NCBI RefSeq assembly: GCF_003584015.1
Contig: NZ_QXFM01000102.1
Span: 1 to 62,327, forward strand
Length of the DNA stretch: 62,327 nt
Reading direction: 5' to 3'
Source: Aurantiacibacter xanthus
GTDB taxonomy: Bacteria; Pseudomonadota; Alphaproteobacteria; Sphingomonadales; Sphingomonadaceae
Shown in pieces: positions 44,912 through 53,955 of the stretch (position 1 is its first letter; every line of letters starts with the position of its first letter). Made by a program: the position numbers and the translations under genes. The notes under the pieces were generated by a model. It made no database searches, had not been told where the DNA came from, and was given only the letters and a program-made list of their open reading frames with translations.

Positions 44912-45370
44912 CTACTCCGGCGAGCTTGATTGATAGCTCGGCGGGCACTCCAAACGACCATAACGCGGGACAGCTTGCCCCGCCGCCACCTGTTGGCAGG
45001 CGAGATCGCCGTCCTCGTTCCAGCACTGCAGGACCGGCCGCCCGTAGCGGTCGGTGTCAAGCTGACGGCACATGATGTTCCCCTTCGCAACCAGCGCGCG
45101 CAGATTGTCGCGGCTGTCGTAGGGGTCGCCCGGCACGCAGTTCCGGCCGGGCCGGCAGGCCCCCGGCATTTCGGGCGCATCTATGCCGTATAGCCGTGAA
45201 CGCCCGAACTCGTCGCACCGAATGTAATCTCCGTCATAGACGTAAGGGCGTGAGCAAGGCGTGCCCCTCGCTCCCTGCGCATCCGCATCATTGTTGCATC
45301 CAGAGAGCATGGCGGACCCAAGTAGCAAACCAAGGACCAGCGCCCCTCCCGCGCGTCTGGAGAGTCGCAT
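44912..45370 (-). CDS. Thermonuclease-like (SNase) lipoprotein
   Basis: 152 aa from ATG 45370, choosing the start that gives a clean lipoprotein signal: MRLSRRAGG, a hydrophobic segment and lipobox MLSGC (Cys25). The short nuclease domain keeps SNase catalytic elements: VYDGD, SRLYGIDAPEM (Arg and Glu) and DRYGRP (Arg). It should be exported and anchored in a membrane. Last gene of the relaxase operon, as in several alphaproteobacterial transfer regions; it may act on DNA or on peptidoglycan-free periplasmic nucleic acids. Confidence 0.82.
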   Translation of the reverse strand: MRLSRRAGGALVLGLLLGSAMLSGCNNDADAQGARGTPCSRPYVYDGDYIRCDEFGRSRLYGIDAPEMPGACRPGRNCVPGDPYDSRDNLRALVAKGNIMCRQLDTDRYGRPVLQCWNEDGDLACQQVAAGQAVPRYGRLECPPSYQSSSPE

Positions 45371-45432
45371 ATGGCACTTTACGCGCCCGAGGAGATGCAT
45401 GCCACGCCTGGCGCCTGATCGCTCACGCCCGC

Positions 45433-48400
45433 TCACAGGTCTAGCCCCAAGGTGCGCTCGGGTAGCGGCGGCAGACTGTCGAGATCGATGGGGTCAGGAT
45501 CGGGTGCCCGAAGGTCGCTCCCCGGCTTCGCCTCTTTCCCCTGCCCTTCGGTCGCCGGCTTGTCACCCTTGGGATTATCTGGCGACCAGCCCTCAATCGG
45601 CGCCGCGAGATCGTCTAGCGGGATTTCGCCTGGGTCGAAATCCACCGTCTCGCCCAGCATACCCGCCAACATCTCCGCCGATTGCTCGCTTCGCCCGTCG
45701 ACATCGATCTTCCCGGTCGTCTCGAGGGCCGACGTCTTGTTCCCCGGCGTGCGCTCGATCTGAGCTATGAGACGATCCTTGTCATCGACGACAAGCATCA
45801 GCGCCTCGCGCACACGCGTCACTGTGACGTTGAACAGCCGCTGGTTCGAGAGGAACCGCTCGAAGGACGACATGACCGCGATCGCCTTGTCGACGGTGAT
45901 GCCCTGGGCCATGTGCATGTTCAGCGCGTAGGCAAGATCGAGGCGAGAGAGCATCGGATCGCCGTGCGGCAGCGTGAGCTGCTCGCGCGACGTCGTCTCG
46001 ATGGTCACGCCCGCCGCGCCGATTCCGATAATCTTCGCCAGTGCGCTGTTGTCGAGCCCGCGCGCCTTGTCGTTCGCGGTCCAGCGGATTGTCTCGCCTT
46101 CATGGATCGCGATCGATTTTGGTTCCGAGAGGCCGAGCCGGTCCTCGCTGGCATGCGGCGAGAGCTTTTGCGGGTCGATCCGGAACCGACGTTTTCCGTC
46201 GGATAGCTCGATCTTCCCGTTCTTTTGAACCTTCACGACGTCATAAAGGCCCTTGCCGAGCCCGAGTTCGTCGGTCCGGAACATAACGTCGAGCTTGAGG
46301 CCCGCCCGCCAGTTTTGACTGTAGCGCAGCTCTTCGCGGGTGAGGTTCACGCGCTCGAATATCGTGAGCGCAAGACTGTCCTTGCCAAGCGTCCCCTCTG
46401 CGGTCAGCCCTTCCTGGATTCGCATGTTGATATGCTCTCGCGCCTCGCGGCCGGATGCAAAGAGCGCCGTTCTTTCACGTTCTTCGGGCGCCAACTCCAG
46501 CCACATATCGGCTGCACGCTCGATATGGTCCTTATCCTCGATCACATTTTCGCCAAGGACCCTGATGGCCTCACCCGATTGGCCGCGATCGGCGAGCGCT
46601 GCGACAACAGGCAGAATATCCCCCTGTTGGCGAAGATTCTCGTCCATTCGGGCGATGGTCACGCCCGCCGCCTGTACCAGTGCAAAGGCCTTGCCCGCGT
46701 CAATCGAGGATATTTGCTGCCGGTCGCCAATCAGGGCGAGCTTCTCCACGCCCAGTAGGTTGGCGATCCGCTCCAGCTTCATCGTCTGCTCGCTGGACAC
46801 CATGGAACTCTCATCCACAAGCAGTACGGTATTCTTGAGCGCTTCGCGCGCTGCCTCATATCGTGGCCCCTCCTGCCGGTGCAAAACATGCTGGTGGCGC
46901 AGGAGGAAGGAAGCGATCGTCTGGCTGGGAGCGCCGATCCCCTCCTGGAGATCACGCACCATTTTGGTCTGAAAGGCCAGTCCCAGGACATTGTGCCCCT
47001 CGGTCTTTGCAATATTCGCCGCAGCATGTGCCACCTCGACCACCGCTTGCAGCATCGTCGACTTGCCGGCCCCGGCGATACCCTGGACAGCGACGATACG
47101 ATCGCGCGATGACACGATCATCGCACCCGCGGCGAGCTGGCCGGCATTGAGCGTCACCTTCGAGGCTGCCTGCAGGCGCGCGGGCGCATCGGCCGCGTCG
47201 ATAATTGGCGAGACCATGCCCCTGCCCTTCTCCATTTCGGAGATGATCGCTTCTTCGGTACGGATTGCTTCGGGCGTCGTTGCCATGGTGACGATCCCGT
47301 CATGACGATGCGACTTGCCCGGGATCAGGGTGCCCTTCTCCAGCAAATTCCCGATCCGGCTCTCGACATGGGTGATCGTCACGCCCTTGAGGCGCAGGTC
47401 GAGCGCAGTCTTCGCCAGCACATTGAGTTCCCAGGCCGCTTCGCGCTGCGAAAGGATCCGGACCGCCGAAGCAACCGCGAGCTGCGCGCGGGCCTCGACC
47501 GGTGATTGTGTGAGCCGTGCAAGGCCGCGGTCGACAAGGGGGTCGTTGGGGCGGAGGAAGTTGGCCACCATCCCGCGCGCGGAACGGATGGCCTCGCTGA
47601 CCGCTTCATAGCCCCGCGCCATGATACCGCGGTCCGGATTGCGGGTTATGCGCTCGATCGCCGCCGCCATCAGATCCTTGCCGTCGAATCCGACTGTCGC
47701 GGCCTTGTCGATCCATTCCTGGCGCAGCACTTCGCGATCGCCCATGCTGAGCTTGGGATCGCGTGTGTTCTTGGTGATTTCCCGCAGACCCTCGGCGGTC
47801 CTGATGCCGAGTTCGAGCGCCTTGCCGAGAATGACCGTGCGCCGCTGGCTGAACAGCTCGAGCACCTCCTTGGCGACGCCGGCAATCTCGAAGGTGCCAT
47901 GCTTCCCGGTCGAAGTGACCTCATAACCCAGCTTCTCGATCCGATCGCGAAAGAAGGCGTGGTAGATCGAACCGATAACGCTGTTGTTCTTCCAGAGCGC
48001 GCCGTTGTGGAGCGCCTGCCATTTGCCATTGGGCATCTTCGTGAGGTTCGCGATCACGGCATGGATATGGCCCTGCGGGTCGAGCGCGCGGCTCGTGTCG
48101 TGCTGGAATAGAGCATAGACGAGATTGCCGGTGCGGATCGGCACCTTGCGCCCGTCGATATCTTTGCGGCCCTCGGCGAGGTTCTTTTCGACCCAGCTCA
48201 TCGTCGCCTTGACCGCCTCCATATGGGCCGCAAGGATACGCTTGTCGCCGGCGATATAGGCCATGACCGAGGCTGACTTCGGCATCGAAAAGGTCATGTC
48301 GAGACCCGGCCTGCGGTTCTCTACCTGGCCGACCTTCTCACCATCTGGCAGCTCTCCGTTGAGGATCTTTTCGAAGCCCTCCTTGCCGACGTCGCCGGCA

Positions 48401-48531
48401 AGACCAAGGTCGGCACTGCCCTCTCCCGCCCAGCTGCTCGCCTCGGAGGATTCCTCCAGCGTGTAGTAATTGTCCTTGGCGAAATAGCCGGCGGCGCCGC
48501 CAGCCGAGCGCACCGCCGCGATCGACAGCAT
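45433..48531 (-). CDS. traI: MobF-family relaxase/helicase (TraI/TraA type)
   Basis: 1032 aa. The N-terminal TrwC relaxase domain has Tyr residues at 16, 22 and 23 (GYFAKDNYYT) and the three-His metal motif in QHDTSRALDPQGHIHAV. A RecD/UvrD-like helicase follows with Walker A GIAGAGKST near residue 475, LLVDESSMV and GDRQQI, and helicase motif LDLAYALNMHMAQG. The acidic/Pro-rich tail is typical. It nicks oriT, stays on the 5' end and unwinds DNA for transfer. It follows traD after 3 nt. Confidence 0.96.
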   Translation of the reverse strand: MLSIAAVRSAGGAAGYFAKDNYYTLEESSEASSWAGEGSADLGLAGDVGKEGFEKILNGELPDGEKVGQVENRRPGLDMTFSMPKSASVMAYIAGDKRILAAHMEAVKATMSWVEKNLAEGRKDIDGRKVPIRTGNLVYALFQHDTSRALDPQGHIHAVIANLTKMPNGKWQALHNGALWKNNSVIGSIYHAFFRDRIEKLGYEVTSTGKHGTFEIAGVAKEVLELFSQRRTVILGKALELGIRTAEGLREITKNTRDPKLSMGDREVLRQEWIDKAATVGFDGKDLMAAAIERITRNPDRGIMARGYEAVSEAIRSARGMVANFLRPNDPLVDRGLARLTQSPVEARAQLAVASAVRILSQREAAWELNVLAKTALDLRLKGVTITHVESRIGNLLEKGTLIPGKSHRHDGIVTMATTPEAIRTEEAIISEMEKGRGMVSPIIDAADAPARLQAASKVTLNAGQLAAGAMIVSSRDRIVAVQGIAGAGKSTMLQAVVEVAHAAANIAKTEGHNVLGLAFQTKMVRDLQEGIGAPSQTIASFLLRHQHVLHRQEGPRYEAAREALKNTVLLVDESSMVSSEQTMKLERIANLLGVEKLALIGDRQQISSIDAGKAFALVQAAGVTIARMDENLRQQGDILPVVAALADRGQSGEAIRVLGENVIEDKDHIERAADMWLELAPEERERTALFASGREAREHINMRIQEGLTAEGTLGKDSLALTIFERVNLTREELRYSQNWRAGLKLDVMFRTDELGLGKGLYDVVKVQKNGKIELSDGKRRFRIDPQKLSPHASEDRLGLSEPKSIAIHEGETIRWTANDKARGLDNSALAKIIGIGAAGVTIETTSREQLTLPHGDPMLSRLDLAYALNMHMAQGITVDKAIAVMSSFERFLSNQRLFNVTVTRVREALMLVVDDKDRLIAQIERTPGNKTSALETTGKIDVDGRSEQSAEMLAGMLGETVDFDPGEIPLDDLAAPIEGWSPDNPKGDKPATEGQGKEAKPGSDLRAPDPDPIDLDSLPPLPERTLGLDL

Positions 48532-48534
48532 CGC

Positions 48535-50847
48535 CTAGATCCCCATGTCCATATCGTCGTGATCGGCGGATCTGTCTGGACCGTAATCTTCGCGCAATTC
48601 GCGCAGCGTCTGGTCCTCGATCTCCGGTCCGCGCGTCCTGCCCGGCTCGGCGCGATCGCGCGGCCGCTGGTCGTTTTCCTCGCGCCCCTCCCGCTCTCCA
48701 GGCACCTGCCCTCGCCCGCGTGTACCGTTCGGCCCGGCAACGCCCTGCCCTCCCGGCCGCGCGCGATCGAGGTCCGGATCGCCTCGTTCGCGCCCATCGT
48801 CCCGCCCCATCTCCTCTCGGGGAACGGACAGGATTGCTGCGGCGAGGTCACGTGCGACATTGGACCGATCGACCTCTTCTATGACCTGGGCGGCACCATC
48901 GCGGCCGCCCCCTTCCCCACCTTCTTCCTCGACCAGTTCACCCCCCCGCCGTCGGCGCGTCGGGGCAATGTTCTCGCGGATGAGAAAGCCCGGAGCGACT
49001 GTTGGGTAATCCCTCCATTCAAGCTTGATCCGTGCGGCCGGGAATCCGTCCGGAAATTTGATGAAACCATGCATGGACGGAAGGTTCGTGATGTCATCGG
49101 CGATCACAAGCGGCTCGACCTGCTTGCGCGGAGTCAGCGTGGAAGCATCACGCGTCTGGTTGTATCCATAGCTGTACGCCTCATCCATCTGGCGCACTTC
49201 GCGGTTGCCGATATAGCGCGCGCATTGCTCGGCCGTGTCGAGATCGGCGGTCGCCAGAATGAGCTTGGTGCGCGCGAGCGAAGCCAGATTCTTGGCGCCC
49301 TGTTCGCCGTAGACATCGATCAGCTTCTCGAAACTGTGCAGTCCCAGGACCATCGCGCCGCCGAAAGCGCGCGCCGTCTGCAAGCCATTCTCGATCGCCG
49401 GCAACCGGTGCAGGGCTCCCAGCTCATCGAACATGAACCAAGTCCTCAGCCCCCGCGTCCGCGGCAGTGTCATGATGCGGGTGATGGCGATATCCATCCA
49501 CAATGTGAGCAGCGCACGGTTCATCGCAAGGTCGACATAGTGCGAGGTCACGAACAGGATCGAACCGGGCTTCTCGGGCCGGCAGATCCACTCGCGGATG
49601 GAGAATTGCTCGCCCTCGTCGGGCAGGAAACGCAGCGCCTGCGCGTTGGTGTTGAACACGGCGCGGATCGATTCCGCCATGCGCGCTGCCTCAGGCGCGG
49701 TAAGCGGATCGGCGATCGTGTTCGCGAGAAAACGGTGCACGCGCTTCAGGTCAGCGGTCATCAGATTGTCGGCGAGATCCGCGTTGGTAGTCTGCCCGCG
49801 TCCCTGGAGTTTGATGCACATTTCGATGAACAGCGTGCGCGCCGCCATCGCCCAGAAGGGTTCGGTCGAACCCCCGTCCGAAGGGATCAACGCGGCGGCC
49901 GCGGCTGTGAATTCCGAGTGGGTTGAACAGTCGTTGAAGATCGACCAGGCCGGGCAGCGCTGGTCCATCGGGTTGAGGATGATGTCGGTTTCAGGGTTGT
50001 AGAAATTCTCGACATAGGTGCCGGTGAGATCGAAGATGACGGCGCTATCCCGGCGCGCGCGCATCTGTGCGACCAGGCTCCGGAGCTCAGTCGTCTTGCC
50101 CGCCCCGGTAGTACCAATAAGCATCGTATGCGACTGCTCGAGGCGGTGCGGATAGGGAATGCCGGCAAGGATATAGGGGTGATGAATGCCCGCCCGCTTA
50201 CGTGCGACAAACGGCATTGCGCGCACCTGGGCGGGGCTCGATCCAGGCAATAGCTGAGCGGCTTCCGCTTCGAACTCGCGCAGATTGTGGGCAACCACCT
50301 CGGCATGCAGAACTTCGCGCTCGACCAGCATTGCGCCGCGCTCATGGCGTTCCTGAAGGATCGACTTGCCGCGCTTGCGCGAGATGTCGACGAACCATAG
50401 CGCAAGCGGAATAGTAGCGAGAAGCGACAGGAGGATCGCGCCCACCAGCCCGCGCATGGCCTTCGCCCAGGCGGCGATGACGGACGGGACATCGGCGACC
50501 TGCGCCATCACGATCGCGCGGATCGACCCGTCCGGTAAAGTGACGTTGACCCGCTTCATCGGATCGAATTCCATGAAGTCCCAAAATAGCGAATAGAGCT
50601 TCATGCCGATGAGCTCGATCTCGTGTTCGCGCAGGGTGACAACGAGGATGAAGGAGTATGCGGCGGCAAAGCAGAACAGCCAGACGATGAACGGGATTTT
50701 CGCTCCCGACGTCCACATCAGCACCTCGTGGGTAAGGAGCTGGCTGCCGCGCGTGAAGTTGCCGCTGTTGCGCTGGACGGTTCCGCGCGCGGAATGATGG
50801 CGCAGGTGAACGGGCTTGCCGCTGAAGCGGATATCAGCGCGCCGCAT
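48535..50847 (-). CDS. traD: TraD-type coupling ATPase (T4CP)
   Basis: 770 aa from ATG 50847, overlapping the ribbon-helix-helix gene by 14 nt; a longer upstream frame would read through that gene. Two N-terminal TM segments (about residues 50-70 and 125-150), then Walker A GTTGAGKTTE, IFDLTGTY and FMFDELGALHRLP (Walker B). The C-terminal 120 residues are Arg/Glu/Gly-rich, as in TraD tails that contact the relaxosome. It recruits the relaxase-DNA complex to the secretion channel. Confidence 0.95.
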   Translation of the reverse strand: MRRADIRFSGKPVHLRHHSARGTVQRNSGNFTRGSQLLTHEVLMWTSGAKIPFIVWLFCFAAAYSFILVVTLREHEIELIGMKLYSLFWDFMEFDPMKRVNVTLPDGSIRAIVMAQVADVPSVIAAWAKAMRGLVGAILLSLLATIPLALWFVDISRKRGKSILQERHERGAMLVEREVLHAEVVAHNLREFEAEAAQLLPGSSPAQVRAMPFVARKRAGIHHPYILAGIPYPHRLEQSHTMLIGTTGAGKTTELRSLVAQMRARRDSAVIFDLTGTYVENFYNPETDIILNPMDQRCPAWSIFNDCSTHSEFTAAAAALIPSDGGSTEPFWAMAARTLFIEMCIKLQGRGQTTNADLADNLMTADLKRVHRFLANTIADPLTAPEAARMAESIRAVFNTNAQALRFLPDEGEQFSIREWICRPEKPGSILFVTSHYVDLAMNRALLTLWMDIAITRIMTLPRTRGLRTWFMFDELGALHRLPAIENGLQTARAFGGAMVLGLHSFEKLIDVYGEQGAKNLASLARTKLILATADLDTAEQCARYIGNREVRQMDEAYSYGYNQTRDASTLTPRKQVEPLVIADDITNLPSMHGFIKFPDGFPAARIKLEWRDYPTVAPGFLIRENIAPTRRRRGGELVEEEGGEGGGRDGAAQVIEEVDRSNVARDLAAAILSVPREEMGRDDGRERGDPDLDRARPGGQGVAGPNGTRGRGQVPGEREGREENDQRPRDRAEPGRTRGPEIEDQTLRELREDYGPDRSADHDDMDMGI

Positions 50848-51127
50848 GATACTGCTCCACGCGCTTGTCGGTCTCAGCAAGGAGCTTGTCCCGCACATCG
50901 GGGTATTGGTCCCGGATGATGACGTCGAGCGCCAGCTGGGCATATTCGATGGTGCGCGCCACACGCCTTTGGCTGGCACCGGCGGACTCCGCTTCGGTCG
51001 CGAACAAGCGCAGCGCATGTCGGATCATGGCGGAACGGGTCAGCCCGTTGCGTGCAGCCAGGCGGTCGATCCGATCACACAAGCTGTGATCGAGCCGGAG
51101 GGTTATCTGAGGATCGTTGTGGTTCAT
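50834..51127 (-). CDS. Ribbon-helix-helix relaxosome accessory protein
   Basis: 97 aa from ATG 51127 with AGAGG upstream. The N-terminus PQITLRLDHSLCDRID and GLTRSAMIRHALRLF is a MetJ/Arc-type ribbon-helix-helix. A helical tail follows. First gene of the traD-traI operon and adjacent to the probable oriT, so it may play the role of TraY or MobC: binding oriT, helping nicking, and regulating the operon. A longer upstream frame to 51232 is not needed. Confidence 0.82.
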   Translation of the reverse strand: MNHNDPQITLRLDHSLCDRIDRLAARNGLTRSAMIRHALRLFATEAESAGASQRRVARTIEYAQLALDVIIRDQYPDVRDKLLAETDKRVEQYHAAR

Positions 51128-51400
51128 GACAGCCTCTTCGCGCAGAGGCCGGCAGGGGCTGAGAAAGTGCCTTATACTATGCGACATTTCAGCCCGGGGC
51201 AACGGTTTTGCATCCCGGCGGACGCATTGCATTGCATTACATAAGCGTTACTTAAAAATGGCAGAAATCAGCGCCATTCTTGGGCTACATCCCATTGCAG
51301 TGCATTTGTGTTTCAATGGGATACGGGAGCACATTCAACTAAGGCTTTGATATTACTTGACCCCCATGCACCTTTAGGTGCGTTCGGTGTGCTTAGTTGC
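51128..51400. other. Candidate oriT region upstream of the relaxosome operon
   Basis: 270 bp without a supported gene, rich in structured repeats. ATCCCATTG (51289-51297) and CAATGGGAT (51314-51322) are a perfect 9-bp inverted repeat. A CATTGCATTGCATTA tandem lies at 51226-51240. GCACCT/AGGTGC (51368-51381) forms a tight hairpin. AT content rises at 51240-51360. oriT normally lies beside the ribbon-helix-helix gene of MobF systems. No known nic consensus was recognised. Confidence 0.45.
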
Positions 51401-51641
51401 TCCATGTTGTCGCTCGCGTCGTCGGGGGTGTGGGCTTGATCTATTCGCAGGAGCGTCTCCGGCTTTCGCGGTGGGCCATTCCGGGCCGTCAGGCCATGAT
51501 GCCCCAGCGGGAAAGCGTGGCGCTCCTGCGCCCGCGTCGGGCTTTTGACGCGGTAGCCGTCCGGCGGCGGTTCCGGTCTTGGCGGAAGTCGGCTATAGGG
51601 GAAATCAGCAAACGCCATTTTGCACTATGGAGATATGCGAC

Positions 51642-51866
51642 ATGGCGAGAAAGAGCCTCAAGCCTTCGGAACAACTGCGCGCGCTGGCCGACGAAAGGGC
51701 GGCGCTGGAAGTGCGGGAAAAAGAGATGGTGACGCGCATTGCAAGCGACTTCGGCAGTGCGTTGGTGTCGTCTGGTCTGGCCGATCTGAGTAAAGTGGAG
51801 TTTGCGAAGCTGGCGCAAAGGATCGGAACGCTCGGCATTGCGGAAACCATGAAGCGGCTTGCCTGA
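51642..51866 (+). CDS. DUF6437 family protein
   Basis: 74 aa from ATG 51642 (GGAG nine nt upstream). A charged helical protein: MARKSLKPSEQLRALADERA, EVREKEMVTRIASDFGSAL, FAKLAQRIGTLG. It matches my recollection of DUF6437 proteins of sphingomonad plasmids; the function is unknown. A strong hairpin 23 nt after the stop ends its transcript. Upstream 51400-51640 holds no supported gene. Confidence 0.65.
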   Translation: MARKSLKPSEQLRALADERAALEVREKEMVTRIASDFGSALVSSGLADLSKVEFAKLAQRIGTLGIAETMKRLA

Positions 51867-51888
51867 TCGGCTGCATGCTGGATGAAAA

Positions 51889-51922
51889 AAGGGGCGCATG
51901 GCGTGGCCGCCATGCGCCCCTT
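51889..51922. terminator. Strong bidirectional intrinsic terminator
   Basis: AAGGGGCGCATGGCG and CGCCATGCGCCCCTT are perfect 15-bp arms around TGGC. An A-run precedes the hairpin and TTCTCCT follows, so it can terminate the plus-strand gene and perhaps the convergent minus-strand operon. Confidence 0.85.
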
Positions 51923-52088
51923 CTCCTGTGCGCTATCACTTATCGGGTGTGCGATTCCCTGCGTTTCAACAGCGCGGGGACAGCAAAGCGACACCCCCCG
52001 CGCGCACCAACGCGGCCCGCAAAGCGGGCCGCAAAATTATCCGCAACCCCTGCACCTGGGCGCGACGTTTCCGGCATGGCGCGATAGT

Positions 52089-52114
52089 CCAGCGCCGCCC
52101 CTGGGCGGCGCTGG
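52089..52114. terminator. GC-rich hairpin at the end of the minus-strand gene 52122
   Basis: CCAGCGCCGCCC and GGGCGGCGCTGG are perfect 12-bp arms around CT, 8 nt beyond the stop of the minus-strand gene. No T-run follows on the minus strand, so it may work as a 3' stabiliser or a factor-assisted terminator. Confidence 0.6.
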
Positions 52115-52121
52115 TGACTGC

Positions 52122-52538
52122 TCACTTGGTCGGTTCGCGATAGGGCGCGACATACTGCGCCTGTAATTCGCGGACCTGCCGGGGGTTGCCGTCGCGGTCG
52201 GTCCATTTGCGGCTTTTCCAGTAACCGGCAAGGCGGACGCCAAGCCCCGCGCGAAGCGTGGCGGCGATACGGTCGGCGGCGTCGGCCCGGTGCGGCGGAA
52301 GCCAATAGATCGCGGTGAAGGCTTCGCCATTGAGCGCGATGCAACGCAAGGTCGCGACGGTATCGCCGCTCGGTGTCGAGCGCAATTCGACATCTTCGGC
52401 AAGGCGCGCAGCCATGGTCGAATCGACGCATTCGGCGCGGCGCTTTGCGTCGGCGTCAATCTCGGTCTGTCGGCGTTCGGCATCACGCGCGGCGCGTTCT
52501 TCGGGGGTTTCGCGGCCTAGACGGCTAAAGTCGATCAT
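52122..52538 (-). CDS. Hypothetical protein of plasmid accessory operon
   Basis: 138 aa with an acidic coiled N-terminus (ETPEERAARDAERRQTEIDA) and a compact beta-rich C-terminal domain (TVATLRCIALNGEAFTAIYW, YWKSRKWTDRDGNPRQV). AAGGAG precedes the ATG. The beta-rich part is somewhat reminiscent of single-strand-binding accessory proteins, but no motif settles this. It is the last gene of a four-gene operon with the DUF736 and DUF2493 genes and ends in a strong hairpin. Confidence 0.6.
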   Translation of the reverse strand: MIDFSRLGRETPEERAARDAERRQTEIDADAKRRAECVDSTMAARLAEDVELRSTPSGDTVATLRCIALNGEAFTAIYWLPPHRADAADRIAATLRAGLGVRLAGYWKSRKWTDRDGNPRQVRELQAQYVAPYREPTK

Positions 52539-52587
52539 GGCGGCTGCTCCTTGGTGGAACGGGCGCGCGCGGCGGCGCGCCCATAGT

Positions 52588-52734
52588 TCAAATGTCGAAT
52601 CCCTGATCGCGATAGACGGCGAGCCAGTCGCTATCTGTCCAGCCTTCGCCTGCGCGCTGCTCGATCAATAGGGGGCATTCGTCGCCTAGAAGCTCCTTAA
52701 GCGTTTCGGCGGTTTCGGGAGTGAGTTCATACAT
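52588..52734 (-). CDS. Small acidic hypothetical protein
   Basis: 48 aa from ATG 52734 (GAAGGA upstream). The acidic peptide MYELTPETAETLKELLG ends in WLAVYRDQGFDI and has no TM segment. No family recognised. It lies between the DUF2493 gene and the 138-aa gene, on the same strand. Confidence 0.55.
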   Translation of the reverse strand: MYELTPETAETLKELLGDECPLLIEQRAGEGWTDSDWLAVYRDQGFDI

Positions 52735-52848
52735 GGTTCGGGTTCCTTCGCGGCGCGCGTGGCGGCGCATGGCGCTGGTCGGCGGCGCGCTTTATGTGAG
52801 TGATGGGGGGGGGGAAGGCCCGGCGCTGGTGCGCGCGGGCTTTCCGGG

Positions 52849-53883
52849 TCAAGCCAGTGCGCGGCGCTGTTCCTCTGCGCGCAGCGCGGCAAGGTCGGTC
52901 GGGCCGGTGCCGTTGTTCTGTTCGGCAAGGCGAAAGATGTGCAGCGGCACGTTTCTGGCGCGCAACAGGCGGGCAAGATCTTCCTGCACCTTGGATTGCT
53001 GGAAAATCATGGCTTCGACGATTTCGTCCAGCCGGTTCCATACCTCATTGCGCCGATAGGCTGCGCGGTAGTCGTTGCTGCCGCGCTTGTTGAGGGAAAA
53101 GCCGACAATCGGAACGCCCCGTTCATGCGCCCAGCATGTGCTGATCTGCTCGGCGCCCTTGAAGCGTTTGCCGGTGAACAAGATCATGTGCGGGATGCGC
53201 GCGCGCACCATGTCCAGCCGACGAAAGATCATGTCTGCATCTTCCCAGTCGCCGCCGCCGGAAACGAGAACGGCAGGACGCGCGGGATAGTGCTTCGCGT
53301 TGTGCTCGGCTTCGCGGGCTTTCAGATAGTCGAAACCCTCGATCTGCGAAGCGGTAAGGCCGGTTCCGGTGCGACTGCCCTTGATGGTATTGAACGGCTT
53401 GCCGGTTTCGACAAAATAGACGTTGGCAGCGTGGTTGCACATGGTTTCCACGGCGGCGCGGGCTTCGGCAAGCGACTGGCAACGCTGTTGCAGTTCTTCC
53501 ATGCGGGATTGATATACCTCGGACGGGTCGAACACGCGGACCATTTCGCCAAGTTCGGCGGCGGCGTCGTCTTCCTGCCGCTTGATGCGCTTGGCGACAT
53601 AATGCAAGCTGTTGACGATACCCCAAGCGATGGGCTGGCCGAAAGATTCCATGCGGGTTCCGGCAAGCAAGCGGAAGATTTGCGCGGTCAAATCCTCGAC
53701 GCATCCGCGCGCCAGTTCCGCATCGGGCATCGGGTCGCGGGTGGGGTCGTCGATGATGGAAAGCCGGGATTCGGCAATCGTTTCGGTGAAGCTGGCAGGA
53801 AAGTCCTGCGCGCTGGTCATGGCGGCATAGGCTTCCGCAAAGTCGGCGAACCTGCTAACCCGCCCCTTGTTCGTGTTGGTCAT
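52849..53883 (-). CDS. DUF2493 (YspA-like SLOG) domain protein
   Basis: 344 aa. The N-terminal 190 residues are helical. The C-terminal part is a SLOG/YspA-like Rossmann domain: PAVLVSGGGDWEDADMIFRR, then MILFTGKRFKGAEQISTCW and GVPIVGFSLN. SLOG proteins bind nucleotide-derived ligands and occur often on plasmids and in phage-defence contexts. Its leader repeats ACGAAATGGAGTT, also found before the DUF736 gene, which holds the ribosome site. Confidence 0.8.
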   Translation of the reverse strand: MTNTNKGRVSRFADFAEAYAAMTSAQDFPASFTETIAESRLSIIDDPTRDPMPDAELARGCVEDLTAQIFRLLAGTRMESFGQPIAWGIVNSLHYVAKRIKRQEDDAAAELGEMVRVFDPSEVYQSRMEELQQRCQSLAEARAAVETMCNHAANVYFVETGKPFNTIKGSRTGTGLTASQIEGFDYLKAREAEHNAKHYPARPAVLVSGGGDWEDADMIFRRLDMVRARIPHMILFTGKRFKGAEQISTCWAHERGVPIVGFSLNKRGSNDYRAAYRRNEVWNRLDEIVEAMIFQQSKVQEDLARLLRARNVPLHIFRLAEQNNGTGPTDLAALRAEEQRRALA

Positions 53884-53955
53884 GGTTGAAACTCCATTTC
53901 GTCTGGCTGGCGCGGATCGGGCCGGAGCGTTCCCGCGCCCCGGCCCAACCTTCTC

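Noticed and set aside
51313..51618. Minus-strand open frame of 101 aa near the candidate oriT
   Set aside because: No ribosome site, no recognisable domain, rich in Pro/Arg/His as expected of a non-coding GC-rich strand, and it covers the structured oriT-like repeats.
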